Shown here piece after piece: positions 20,891 through 32,781 of a stretch of 54,683 bases of DNA. The stretch's first letter is position 1; each line of letters begins with the position of its first letter. The DNA lies in contig JBOZIK010000001.1 of NCBI GenBank assembly GCA_051453625.1, forward strand, positions 11,510,080 to 11,564,762, read 5' to 3'. Below the pieces are notes generated by a model. The model was not told where the DNA came from and did not search any database. It saw nothing but the letters and a program-made list of their open reading frames with translations. Made by a program: the position numbers and the translations under genes. This stretch comes from Welwitschia mirabilis (taxonomy: Eukaryota > Gnetophyta > Gnetopsida > Welwitschiales).

Positions 20891-22600
20891 ATCATTTGAG
20901 TTCTATTCTCCATCAAGTGAACTTCTGAGGGGACATATATTTTTTGCTTATTCAAATAAAGATCCTTGATATATTTAGAGTAAATAGGGATATCTCTAAT
21001 AGTTTGTGTTAAAGATATTTTTAACTTCATCTATTATAAAGTTTGATTAAGATTCTTATGATTATTGATTTTCTCTTTTAGTGTTTTTTAAAAAGGTGGT
21101 TATGGAGTTGGTTTTTTAAGAATTTAGTTAGAATAGAAGTAGATTGATTGTTTTCTTTAGATATTTTCACTAGTTTGGATTTTTTCTGAGTATTCATATT
21201 TTAGTTGTTTTTTTCCTTTTTAACTTTTTATTTTATCAAATTTTTATTTTTCTTCTTTAAATGTTGGGTACTTGTTACTATTTCAAAGTTCTTTTCACTT
21301 TGAGCCATTACTAATTGAGCTTTTTCATGACATTTATTAATAGAATTTGATTTTTCTTATCATAATGCTCTTAGTTTTTGTTCTTGTATAAATTATGTGA
21401 GAATTTACTCCATGTTTGTAAGATGTTCATTCATTAAATCTATTTTCTTCTTGATATCTTAAGTCATGGTATATTCTTGATAAAATTGCCTAAATCTAAA
21501 ATGTCCTTTATCATCTTGATATGGATTATTAGAACTTATGGTTTGTGAATATTTAATGAGTAGGATGATCTTTGTTAACAATTAGGATATTCTTATCATT
21601 ATGGTATTTGATTATTAAAAGGGTTAAATTGTGAAGTTAAAATCCTAGTTAAAGGAGCTAAAGAAGTATTGCCTTAAAATACTACTACCATTTCTTTTAT
21701 AATATCAAGTGTGTATTTCTAAACTCTACAAGCTTGAAGTTGATGTTCTATTTGTTTACAAAGAACACATGACTTAGACTTCCTGATAGTTATTAGAGTT
21801 AACTTAGGATGAATTTGAGGTGTAATAGTTTGAGTAGATTATGATGTTACTATAGTTCATTACTATATCTAATGTTTATGGTAAAGAAGATAATTGAGAT
21901 TGTTAAATCATCAATAAATTCATTAGATTTTGCATAATTTCTTCCATCTTTTTAACCATTATTGTTTGTTAAGCAAAGGGAGCTTGTTTAATGAGCTTGA
22001 TTGGCATTTTTTTTTTCTTTCATCAATGAATTCTTTTAATATTGTAAATGCTTTTTTAAGTATTTTTTAAGTATATTACTACATATTGATACTTGTACAT
22101 ACTAACTTACATATTTATCCAATTATTTAATAAATATTTAGAGAAGTTGGTATGAGGAAAATCCATGATGAGGATTTCTTTGACATAGTATAAAAAACCT
22201 TTTATAAGTTCTCTCATAGTTCTTTCTTTTGTTTTGATTATTAGAAATCCATTAATTACTTCCCAGAGTATGTAACTTATCATCAAAAAGGAATTTCCTC
22301 ATAAGAAATTTTTAAATTCATTTAAAGATGTAATTGAATTTTGTATAGTATATATTCAAAAGTTAGCTTTATCTTTTAAAGTAATCCCAAAGATACTCAT
22401 TTTGTTTTTCAACACCTGTAGGTGCTGATAGTCCCATCATATTTTCAAATTCAATTAAAACTATCATTAGATCCTATCATTAGTACCATGTAATGAAGAT
22501 AAGGGTAACACATTTTAAACTTTCACATCTAGTTATAGTAAGATCCCTCATAGATTTTTCCATATTGTAAGTTGAGATCCTTCAATGTTTAACTAGGTTG
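20891..22600 (-). pseudogene. gag: G1 gag (decayed)
   Basis: Near the C end (about 20900-21040) the minus strand reads KISLTQTIRDIPIYSKYIKD and LYLNKQKIYVPSEVHLMENR, the block found just before the protease in many plant gypsy elements (usual VNIPLL.AI.QVP.YAKFLKDLC..KRK). Upstream near 22400, FGITLKDKANF and NSITSLNEFKNF match the gag core (FPFSLKDKAK.WL, SI.TW.E...F), and further on KEILIMDFPH lies near the C.HHG position. Stops and shifts are frequent. The middle part (about 21100-22150) is too decayed to read, though C-x-x-C-like remains may exist. Confidence 0.78.
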
Positions 22601-24912
22601 GATTAAGTTGTTTACACTAACTATTCTAAAGTTTCAAAAATAAAATTGATCTGCTAGAGAAGTTCTAATTTTATTTGATTATATAGTTTATGAGATCATT
22701 ATTTGTCCTATCTATGAACTAGAATTAAAATGTAGTACACTTCAAAATGGATTTAAAGGTAATTGGTATGTTATGAAAGAAAATTAGAATTAGCTCTAGT
22801 GAATGATAATGTTGAAAAATGCACCTATTATTATAACTTATCTACTTAAGTTATAGGTCGACTCTAATTTGTTTGTAATGTATAAATTATAGGAGTTTCC
22901 ATAGATCTTATTAATAGAAATGAAGATGCAGTCACATGACATGGAGTTGCATTTAAGGAATAAATTTATTGCTTTTTAGATTAGATAAGGTTTTAACATT
23001 TGCTATCATAAATATAGATCTCTCATTTAAGTTTTGAATTATCTATTAATTAGAGTAGATGGTTTGCATTCCATTACTTTACTTAACTAAATATATATTT
23101 ATTTCTTACATTTCAGCAATTCTTGAATTTAGAGGTTTTCACAAGATTGTTGAAATTCCTTACTTTTGTTGTTATGATGTTGGACCATAAGCTTGTTTTT
23201 CTTGTTTCTTCCTTCTTGAATTAAGTTTAATACTTTTCCTTACATAAGATTATCCGATTAGAGGATAAGATAAAGATGCCTATTGATTGGTTGCATATAA
23301 GGAATTTTCTATAATATTTGCATCCTTAGTTGCTTCCTCTGGAGTTGTGAAACTACTTCATGATTCTTTAGTTATATTTTCTTAAAAAGTTTTAAAGTTG
23401 AACAAGTATTAGGGTTGGATAAAAGTAAGTTCTAATAAATCCTCATTTGGATGAAACCTTACTTTGGCTAAATGTTTCTTAGTAAAACATAATATCCTTA
23501 AATTTGATGCTATTCTAAAAGGAATATTCTTAGGATTAATACTTATTTAAAAACTTGGGAGTAATAAGATATTTTAGATCTTCTTTATGCAACTTATTAA
23601 ATCCCTTAGTTGAATTAAATCTTATAGGGCTATCTTATATTACTTAGAAATTGTCATTGTGGAAATTGAATAAGAATTTTATTTGATCTTTTGGTTGCAA
23701 GGTAGTTTTTGCAATATTTTTCTAATTTCAAAAATATCATTGTAAATACATGGATCTAGTAGAGATGTTTCCTTTACCTAAATGTTATTATTAATTAAAA
23801 TTAATTATTTCCTTATGAAGTTAAGGATTGGATAATGAACATTGTAAGTGATACGAATAAGGATTCCTAACTCATTTATTCAAGTGATGTATAAACACTC
23901 ATTAATTAAAATTCACTTTAAACTTAAAATAATGCACTTCTAACTTTAAGTATGTATAATTGATAAATTAAAATAAAAAATTATTTCAAATTCACTTTTT
24001 AAAATGGAAAATCAAGAAAATAAAACATAACTTTCCTAAATCTAATGAATTAAACAAATTCTTTTATTTTATAAAACAACTTATTTTAATTTATAAATTT
24101 TTAAATGAAAATATAATATTAGTAATTTCTTTGAAATTCAAAATTATTTCAAATAAAAATTTCTTTCAAAAGAAACTAATGTTTTTCTCTCATGAATGTA
24201 CTATATTTTTATTTATGAAATAACTCTTCTTTCTATGAAAGGGAATGGGCTTTTGAAGTAATAATTTCAGAAAACACCATGAATTTCTTAATGTAAATTC
24301 AAATTATAAGTTCTTTTTTTAATATAATACAAAATTTTATGGTACTTACCTATATCTTGACATCTCAGGAAAATATTCCATCTATAAGGCTTTAAGCTTT
24401 TCTCCTTTAATTTGTTTCTTGCTTAGTTGTTTTAATTGTTTTTCATAGTATACCTTAAAAAATAAAAATACATGAGTATTTTTGTTAATTGTAACTTAAT
24501 TAAAAGAATGATAAACAAGATTAAACTTTAAAAATAACTTGACATTAAAGGAAACTAGGGAAAAAATGTTTTAAACATATTTTTATGAAAGAAATTATAG
24601 AAAGAAATTGCATCAAAGAATAAGTTATAAAGTAAATTTTAATAGAAGATACATAGAACTAAGTAATGAAATTTAAAAAAAAAATTTTAAAGAGTATTCT
24701 AACTAAGTTTAAAAGAAAATATTCAATAGATAATTAGAAAGAAATGTACAAAACAATTAATAAATACATGGAAAAATAAGTGCAAGCAAATAAAAAAACA
24801 ATAGGAGAAGAAATGAAATATTACATAATTCAATAGAAATTCAATAAAAAAATTTATAAATTTAAATAAAAAGAGTACTTAACTTATTTAAAGAACTTAA
24901 ATTATCGATTCT
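22601..24912 (-). other. G1 leader region, no gene recognised
   Basis: Between the G1 gag and its primer site lie about 2.3 kb of AT-rich sequence. A short frame near 23420-23470 reads LAKVRFHPNEDLLELTFIQP on the minus strand, but I cannot assign it. Confidence 0.45.
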
Positions 24913-24930
24913 TCCCCAAAAATGACACCA
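24913..24930 (-). other. Primer-binding site of G1 (tRNA-Asp-like, decayed)
   Basis: On the minus strand TGGTGTCATTTTTGGGGA agrees with the tRNA-Asp complement at 12 of 18 positions; five of the six differences are transitions. It lies three bases inside an LTR-like end (…CATCACA) and upstream of G1 gag. Confidence 0.65.
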
Positions 24931-24933
24931 AAA

Positions 24934-26329
24934 TGTGATGAGAAGTGAGAAGCTAGCTGATCTAATCATAACTAGCCTTATCATATCCCAGGAAGCTTTA
25001 GGATGTGGATTCAACATAATAAAAACAAGGCTTAATTTACCACATATTTCTAATTTATTTTCCTAAGTAATAAATGAAATATCTTAACTTGCAAAATAAT
25101 CATCTTGGTAAATAAAAAAAGAAATACTTGATTTCAACTTAAATATGCACATAAAAGAAAAGACGAATGATATTGATTTTATAATGCTAATATTTTATCA
25201 ACCCATTAATAATGAATTAAAGAATCATGAAAAAGCTTTGAAATTGATTTTTAATAAATATGTGATTTATTCACATATTACATAATAAAATAAAAGATCA
25301 ATTTATACTAGAAATTATATTGTCCATTAAACTAGTTATATGCATGGAAATTAATATGAAAATGAAGAATAGTAAATAAAAACTATGAAATTTAGGTTCA
25401 AATAGATTTGGATAGTTCAATAGAATACTTTAATTCATATATAATACATAAGAAATATAAAAATAAAAAAACTAGAAATTAAAAAACAAACTAAATTAAA
25501 GAATCTGGTTTAGATGCATCATGATAGCACTTTAATAAGAAAGCCTCGAACAGATCACATGTAACGAAACCAAATTGAATATGCACTAAAGAATCTATGA
25601 AATAAATTTATTATTACATATAAAAATAGAATATGATAATAATTGAATAAATTTCACAAGATATTTGCAATGTCCAAACCTCCTTTACAAATAAGAAGGA
25701 GCTATGTTTATAATGAGATTTCATGGGATTATTTAGAAACTTACAATTGAATCCTTATTAAATTAAGTATGATTAGGAAGTATTTGAATAGAAATTAGTA
25801 TAATACTAATTTAATCCTTTGAATATTTATCATTTACTTGAAATTGTGCCTCACATTCTAGATCACTTATCTACAAGATGTATTAAATCTATAATCTTTA
25901 TCATACATTTGTCATAAATAGTGAATACCTATCACATAAGTGACATGTTCACTATATTTCTTTGATGATCATTAATTTTATCTTATTCTAATGTGAGAAA
26001 ATTATAACTAAAACATGCATTATGACTTGTTAGTAGGTGATATTTCATCTTGTCATGTGGATATTAATGAATGATAGCTTTGCAATAACTTTTTATTTAG
26101 TTTCACTATATGTTATTAACTTTAAAATAAATTCTATTTTACTTCTATTGATTATCAATAAATCTCTATTTCATATGGTTTGCAAGGTGATGAATATGCA
26201 AAAATTTATTCATGGGTATATTCTATCACCTATGTTATCACTAGGTTATAGATAACATATAATCCTTAACTAGGTGATAAGAGTTGTAAACTAGAATTAG
26301 TTATTTCTTCTATTACAAGTTTGTAATTC
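24934..26329 (-). repeat. G1 5' LTR, part before Copia-D
   Basis: The inner end at 24934 (TGTGATGAGAAG on plus) is set by the primer site. The LTR is interrupted at 26329/31016 by Copia-D and should continue beyond 31015. No second LTR copy is in the window, so the extent is inferred. Confidence 0.5.
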
Positions 26330-26334
26330 TTATC
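26330..26334. repeat. Left target-site duplication of Copia-D (TTATC)
   Basis: TTATC directly precedes the left LTR; the same five bases follow the right LTR at 31016-31020. Confidence 0.92.
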
Positions 26335-27363
26335 TATTAGGATCGAAAGGAATCCTTTAGAAGGGGGACGAAGGGTGAATAGGGCATTTATTAAAAATTA
26401 CTATTTATCTCACATGGGTAACTAAATTTGAATCTTACTTAAGATAATGAATCAAAGTAAATGAAAAAAACAAAAGCAAGTGAAAGAAATAAATAAGTAA
26501 AAAGTATGCACTAAAGATTTATAGTGGTATGGCAATCCTTGCCTCCTCCACTCTCAGGGGACAACAATGTGCTCTCAAGCTCTTAGTTTTCTTAGAAAAC
26601 CCTTCTTCAAGGGAAGTTTATAACATCCTTTACCAAGGGTCACTTTACAACATCCTTCACTAAGGATCACTTTACAACACCCTTCTCTTAAGGGTCAGAT
26701 TACTTAATATAATGGACATTCACAAATAGTTAATTAAATAGAAGTGATGATTTGTATGCCTTTCATGTATAATACACTAACATGTAGTACAATAATCTCT
26801 CAATAAGATAATACAATGTAGGAGCAGAGATAGAGAAGAAGAAGCTTGTTTTAATGAATGGATTATATGTAGGTCAATTCTCCATACATGTCATTTCAAA
26901 TGCAATATATATATAATTTACAGGGAAGGAACTAAAGGTAACCTTAGAAAGGGTTATTTCTCAATGTAAATACCATTAAAACCTTATTTCTAGTTATTGA
27001 AGGCTTTGAATTAGAACCTAAATTTTGTCTGAGCAAATTTTTGATGGCAATGGTTAATTACTTGAACATCTTGGTTTTGATTAATAGAAAACTGAGATAT
27101 AGGCCAGATGTCCTGGTTTTGATGCTTAGACGTTCTAGTACATTTGGCCGAGTATAGGTCTAGATGTTTTAGTTTGTAAGGTGGATGTTCTAATATATTT
27201 TGTTTACATACAGGCTCGGGCATCTTGGTTTTAAACTTTAATGTCCCAATGTATTTTGCTTTGGTCTAGTATTTAACTTCATTCTTTTTGCAACTTCAAT
27301 TAAAGACTAGGATCTTAGATTATATTGTTATATTATTCATCATTGAAATAAATCTTACCAACA
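26335..27363 (-). repeat. 3' LTR of Copia-D
   Basis: Direct repeat of 29964-31015. On the minus strand it begins TGTTGGTAAGATTTATTTC and ends CCTAATA. The repeated phrase ACATCC-TT-ACCAAGG-TCACTTTACAACA occurs several times near 26620-26690. A TATATATATA stretch near 26910 lies where the other LTR has TATAAATA. Confidence 0.9.
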
Positions 27364-27376
27364 ATCTCCTCCTTTT
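27364..27376 (-). other. Polypurine tract of Copia-D
   Basis: AAAAGGAGGAGAT on the minus strand directly precedes the 3' LTR start TGTTGG, the position of the plus-strand primer for reverse transcription. Confidence 0.85.
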
Positions 27377-28559
27377 CAATGATGAAAACTTCTTAATTGC
27401 CTAGACAGAGAGAGATTGGGAGTTAATTATCATTTACTTTACTCCCCCTAAATTTATGCCTTCTAAGAGTGTATAATGCATTAAAGGTATAATAATTAGT
27501 TTTAACTAATTCTAATTGTACAAACTCATATTATGACATTCTTTGTGATACCATGCAAAAACAACTAATCTGTAGTCATAACATTAGAGTATAATAGACA
27601 TTCTACTAATATATTTCACAAATCAAATCAAATAGATTATAAACATAAATAAGGACAATCTTCAAATAGATAGAAAACATAGATAAGCACAACTCTTTTT
27701 CTCCTTTATCATCATTAAAATATAATATTAAGCTAAAAATGTACACATATGTAAGAAGCTTCATAATTTTATTAAGTAGAAATTGATTATTCTCTATTAA
27801 CCAAGGAATAAGAATTAGTAAGCATAAATCCATCATGTAGTAAGCTTAACTATTTCTTACTTTCTCCTACTTTCTCCTACTTTCTCCTACACCCTTATAT
27901 ATAGATTTAAAATCATTCATTATAAATATGGAGACAACACATAAGAATATATTTCATCTTAAGTAGAAACTCAAATCCAAAGCTAATTAATGGGAGAATT
28001 ATCATTGAAAATTAAAGCATGTATGCTAAGATGATAATTTAAGATTTAGAATTACTTAAAAATTATTATGATGATAAAAAATGTAGGATCACTTCTAAAT
28101 ATTAAAAACTTAAAATCATACCTTATGAGGACAATCCCTAGTCCCTAGATTTCTTCTCAAATACATGAATTTATTCTTTTTTAGTGCTTTTGTCATTATG
28201 TCATTATGAACTAATCTTATATTCTTGATGGTGTAACTTTTATTATTTTTAATCAAAGATTCCTTCCTAACTCATCACCAGTTGCTCCTCATTTTATAAT
28301 GCTTATTATGATCAGCTAAAACTTTGTTTTTAAACCTAAAATTATTGTTACATCTAAAATACATAGCTTTCTTGTATGGGCATGAAAATTGTATGTGTTC
28401 ATATTATAGGTAATAATAAAAATTTGAGTCTATCCTTACCAAAAGAATAATATTTAGTACTTGGACTAGAAAAGTTGAAAGATAAGAGACACACTAAAAT
28501 AGCTTTCAATACTTGATTTGTTAAAGGTTCTCTTACCTAGTCCCAATAATTTAAGATTC
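27377..28559 (-). other. Copia-D 3' untranslated region
   Basis: There is no pol domain here. A short frame near 28140-28200 (IMTKALKKNKFMYLRRNLGT on minus) may be the gag C-end. Three exact copies of TTTCTCCTAC lie at 27861-27890 (GTAGGAGAAA on the element strand), a purine-rich triplet. Confidence 0.6.
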
Positions 28560-29911
28560 TTTTTTTCATTGCCTAGTCATTCAATGACTATCTTGCACAT
28601 TCTAATTCTTTGAAAAAACACTTGATCTTATTATGAGAAAAATTTATATTTAATTTAAGATTAGTTATATGTTTCTTCAATGCTACATTTTTCTTACCAA
28701 GTAAAATACTATGCTCATATAAACTCTCATAGGCTCTAGCTAATTCATTTTATTCAAGATCAGAATCAACACATTCTTCAAAATTAAAATTAGAATGTAC
28801 CTCATCTTATTCTTCTACTATTTCAATAAATCCAAAGTCTAATAAATCTTTTACCTCATTTTTCATGGATACTAATCCAAAGTTAAGAGCTTCCTTATTA
28901 TCACTTGATTTAATCTCTTAATCATAGTCCCATGTGGCCTTTAGAACCTTTTTTCTTCTACTTGTAAGCTTTTTTTCCTCCTTCTTATTGATACACTCTG
29001 ATACAATATAATTAAATCTCTTGCATTTATAACATTATAATAAATCAAATGAATTCTTACCTTTGTTTCTGCTACGTGTGGATACCTTGGCTGATAGGTT
29101 GTATTCCCTCTTCTTGCAAAGGAACTTTTTAAAATTCTTAGCTAAGATAGCTAGATCATTATCTTCTAAGTCCTCAGTGGATTAATTATCTTCTTCGTCC
29201 TTTGAACAGGATCTCAAAGCAATATTTTTCCTTTTGGGAGGATCCTCTTCTATTTGTAAGGGAGCTTGATATGTCATAAGAGACACTCTAAGCTCTTCTA
29301 CTAGGATTTTATTAATATTTATACTTTTCTTTATGGTTGTAACTTTGGACTTGAATTTTTTGGTGAGGCTTCTAAGTATTTTATGAACCACTCTATTTTC
29401 AACAACTACTTCTCTAAGTCCTCACATGTCATTAACAATGTCATTGATATTACTAGTGTACTTAGCTATGGATTTGAATTCCTCCATCTTCATGATTTCA
29501 AAATTTATTTTTAGCATCTAGAGATTTGCATCTTTTACAACACTTATTCCTTCATGAGCTACCTTTAAAGTCTCCTAAATCTCTTGTGCGGTTAAGCATT
29601 GAACCACTTTCTTATATTCTTTTAGAGATAAAATGGATATTAAGGCATTCATAGCTTTGGCATTTAACTAGATAGACCTTTCGTCTTTTACAACCCATTA
29701 ATTTCTAGGTTTGGATACCAGTTTATCATTAACTTTCTTAGAAGGTGGAAAATACCCAAATTCCACAATATCTCAAATGTCACAATCCAGTAACTATAAG
29801 AATATGATCATTTTGGTCTTCCAATATGCATAGTTTAATCTAGAAAATAGAGAAGGTCTTGAGATAGGTTGTTCTTTTGTGTAGCTTGTGAATGTCATCT
29901 AGGATGAACCT
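28560..29911 (-). pseudogene. gag: Copia-D gag (near full length, decayed)
   Basis: Nucleocapsid precursor of a plant copia element. On the minus strand it starts near MTFTSYTKEQPISRP and continues LNYAYWKTKM, WDIVEFG-like DIVEFGYFPP, NALISILSLKEYKKVVQC, TAQEI.ETLKVAHEG, VHKILRSLTKKFKSKVTTI, ILVEELRVSLMTYQ, KRKNIALRS and a zinc knuckle CYKCKRFNYIVSEC in which the His is Tyr. A charged helical tail follows (NEVKDLLDFGFIEI, NELARAYESLYEHSILLGKK). These are the successive UBN2, knuckle and coiled-coil parts of SIRE-type gag. Only a few stops are present, so it is better preserved than G1 or Copia-1. The Tyr change (CAT to TAT) is a C-to-T transition. Confidence 0.87.
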
Positions 29912-29949
29912 GTAATCATAGAAAAAATACACTAATCTAGAGAAACTCG

Positions 29950-29962
29950 GCTTTGATGCTAA
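29950..29962 (-). other. Primer-binding site of Copia-D (tRNA-iMet type)
   Basis: TTAGCATCAAAGC on the minus strand differs from TTGGTATCAGAGC by three transitions. It lies right after the LTR end. Confidence 0.85.
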
Positions 29963-29963
29963 T

Positions 29964-31015
29964 TATTAGGATATAAAGGAATCCTAGATGGAGGTTGAAT
30001 TGGTGTTTATTAAAAATAACTATTTATCTCACATGAGTAACTAAATCTGAATCTTGCTTAAATGAATGAATCAAAGTAAATAAAAAAAGAAAAGCAAGTG
30101 GAAGAAACAAACAAGTAGAAAGTCTGTACAAAAGATTTATAGTGGTTTGTAAATCCTTGTCTACTCTACTCTTAGGGAGTAGCAACATGCTCTAAGCCTC
30201 CTAGCTTCCTTAGAACACCATTTTCCAAGGACAGCTTACAACATCCTTTACCAAGGGTCACTTTATAACATCCTTTACCAAGGATTACTTTACAACACCC
30301 TTTTTTTAAGGGCCAGCTTACTTAATCCCATAAGCACTTACAAATGATTAATTAAATTGAAGGCCTAATGATTTGTATGCCTTTCATACACAATACACTA
30401 GATGTAGTACAACAATCTCTCAATGAGATGATATAATGTAGGAGTAGATATACAAAAGAAGAGACTTTTTTTTTAATGAATAGATTATACACAAGTCAAT
30501 TCTCCATACATGTCATTTCAAATGCCATATTTATACAATTTACATGAAAGGGAGCAAAAGTAACCCTATAAAGGGTCATTTCTTAATGTGAGTACCATTA
30601 AGAACATTTTTCTAGCCATTCTAGGCTTTGAATTAGCACCCAACATTCATCTGAGTGTGTTTTCCATGGCAATAATTAACTACTTGGATGTCCCACTTAG
30701 AAAATCTAGTTGTTCTAGTTTTTAATTTACTATTTAAAAAAAACTAAGATATAGGCCGAATGTACTAGTTTTAATGCTCGGATGTCTCGGTACATTTGGC
30801 TGAGTACATGTCTAGACATCTTGGTTTGTAGGACGGATATCCTAGTATATTTTATTTACATACAAGCTCAAACATCCTGATTTTGAACTCTAATGTTCTA
30901 GTGTATTTTGGTTTGATCTAATACTTAATTTCATTCTTTTTTCAACTCTGATTGAACACCAGGATCTTAGATTTTATTATTCGATTATTCATCATTAAAA
31001 TAAATCTTACTAATA
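29964..31015 (-). repeat. 5' LTR of Copia-D
   Basis: Direct repeat of 26335-27363. The minus-strand start TATTAGTAAG corresponds to TGTTGGTAAG in the other copy. It carries TGTATAAATATGG on minus at about 30525-30538, a likely TATA box. Confidence 0.9.
30526..30537 (-). promoter_or_regulatory. TATA box in Copia-D 5' LTR
   Basis: GTATAAATATGG on the minus strand lies within the LTR upstream of the primer site and gag. It is the likely core promoter of the element. Confidence 0.55.
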
Positions 31016-31200
31016 TTATCACTAGGCTATAACTCGGTTATAAGCCTTACATTTTTAACCATAGATTTGTACTATCTCTAGGGCTATCATTAGGCCATAC
31101 TTGGGATATAAGCTTATTAGTGTATTTATCACTAAACTATAGTTGTACTATATGATTCATTATTATATGTAACATTAGACTACAATTGTGTCATAAAATA
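31016..31200 (-). repeat. G1 LTR continuation with degenerate ~45-bp repeats
   Basis: After the target duplication the phrase ATCACTAGGCTATAACT...TTATAAGC recurs in altered form near 31083, 31125 and 31170. A similar phrase, ATCACTAGGTTATA, is at 26236, before Copia-D. This supports one interrupted repeat-bearing LTR. Confidence 0.5.
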
Positions 31201-32781
31201 AAAACTTAAATATTTCATCATTAATTAATAAATTTAAATTATTTTTGAATTGTGATCATGATTCTATCATTTTCAAAGAATGCTTTAAAGCATTTTAAAC
31301 ATGGTAAACATGACTATATCAATTTTAAAAATTTCATATTCATAAATTTAACTATAAATCTTGTAAAGTTGATGAACTTTATCAACTATTATATTAAAAT
31401 TTGGTAAATAAATTTTTTATGCATATCATTAATGATTTAATTTATTTAATTCAACTATCTATAAAAGTTTGCTAAACTAAATGTTAAATTAATTAACTTA
31501 TGTGATCATTAGATGTCTATAAATAAACAAATCCTTATCCTTACATCATTATTATCCATACATAAGCTAAATGTCTCATATTTAAGCTTCTCAAACCATC
31601 GAAACTATAATTCTAACCATTGTAAGATGTCTTCTATCTTATCTTGAAGACATTTACTTCCTTAAGAGACTTCTTACTTATTAAGGTTAAAGTTCTTACT
31701 TTATTATTTAATGTTTTCTCATTCTCTTCTCTAGTAACTTGCACAAAGGATGCTTCTAGTTCTGCAAGTACATATAAGATTAAAAAAGAAAAATAATTTG
31801 CTCATGAACATAGCTATGAATCTTATTTCATTAATTCAAATGTAGAACAAAAGTAAATAAACAATCAATGTATTAGTAAAAAGGGCTCTTAATTTTAAGC
31901 CAAAAAATATATTGCTAATTTAAACATCTTGGATGGGAGAAATTATTGGATATTACTTAGGATGTCCCTAATTAGATGGTTTATGAGTTGTATTACAATG
32001 TCCATAAAAAAGATGACACTGCAAGAACCTTTAGAATGCAAGTAAGTAGTATAATCCTTAACATTACTCTTTAATTTATCAATCATCTACTTAGAATAGA
32101 TGTAGCTAGTATTCTACAAATGTGTATTTCCATTTTAAAAGTGTTTTTACATGTAAAGCAGTTAGAATTTCTTATAAATATTTAACAACTTACATTTTTA
32201 ACTATCTAGTATTACTTTTGATGAAAATATTGAGGTAAAAGGAATGAATTTTGATGCATTCACCTTGATCTTAATAGTATTTTATAATATTCTCATAATA
32301 GTATTTTATAATATTCACCTTATTACAAACTTTTAGTTTTTACTACTTGCTAGCTAGTATTTATATAGATATTAGATATTCCATTGGTAAAGATATGATT
32401 TTATCATATTACTATGATTAAAATTTTAGCCATCCACTCTTAATTAGTATGCTTATTTCTAGTGATTTGGAGTAGGACAGTAGAAGAACTCATTCACATC
32501 ACACACTGAGAACCAAGATTGATGCAAAAGCAAATAACCAAAACTAAAACAACACATGAAGGTGTAGAGAGAATAATAGTGATTATTAAAATCCTTGATA
32601 CCCTTAAAACAATACATATACCACTTATTTATAGGACATAAGTCCTTTCAATAGAAATTCCTAAATAGTATGAGAATAAAGAAAAATGAAAAAAAATAAC
32701 AATATATGCTGAATTGCAAAATATAAGAATAAAACTATGGGAGTAATATCATTCTACATCAGATTTGTTCCATGTCATGCT
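31201..32781. other. Unassigned repeat remnants left of Copia-E
   Basis: There is no clear gene. A plus frame near 31920 (NILDGRNYWILLRMS) weakly resembles the start of a copia gag. A 24-bp tandem duplication (AATAGTATTTTATAATATTC) lies at 32273-32317. Near 32618-32632 the minus strand reads CCTATAAATAAGTGG, a TATA-like word, suggesting part of an LTR. Confidence 0.4.
32777..32781. repeat. Left target-site duplication of Copia-E (ATGCT)
   Basis: ATGCT precedes the 5' LTR; the same five bases follow the 3' LTR at 40183-40187. Confidence 0.92.

Larger units (their letters stand above)
26335..31015 (-). mobile_element. Copia-D, gag-only copia retrotransposon
   Basis: A complete 4,681-bp insertion on the minus strand: two direct LTRs (26335-27363 and 29964-31015), a tRNA-iMet-type primer site, a nearly full-length gag and a polypurine tract, flanked by the perfect duplication TTATC. 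The internal region is only 2.6 kb and has no integrase, RT or RNase H, so it belongs to the LTR-gag-LTR (TR-GAG) type and depended on another copia element for pol. It is inserted in what I read as the G1 5' LTR. The gag style is close to plant SIRE-type elements such as Copia-E. Confidence 0.88.
4455..31200 (-). mobile_element. Old Gypsy element G1, broken by nested insertions (right end approximate)
   Basis: Five separated blocks on the minus strand read in correct gypsy order from right to left: 5' LTR and primer site (24.9 kb), gag and protease (22.6-20.6 kb), RT (20.2-19.17 kb), RNase H (11.05-10.44 kb) and integrase (4.93-4.455 kb). The breaks coincide with other elements: Gypsy-C separates RT from RNase H, Copia-1 separates RNase H from integrase, A1 truncates the integrase, and Copia-D interrupts the LTR. 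The protein style (pre-protease IPIYSKYIKDL block, DLGASINIV protease, tRNA-Asp-like PBS) fits the non-chromovirus branch. The whole is heavily decayed. The outer LTR end and the 3' LTR are not identified. Confidence 0.82.

Noticed and set aside
27861-27890. Short regular repeats considered as CRISPR-like
   Set aside because: The 10-bp units are directly adjacent, without spacers, inside a plant retrotransposon.
31548-31565. 18-mer TTATGTATGGATAATAAT shared in inverted orientation with LTR-F at 41213-41230
   Set aside because: Flanking sequences are not colinear, so it does not define a second F LTR; a chance match in AT-rich DNA is likely.
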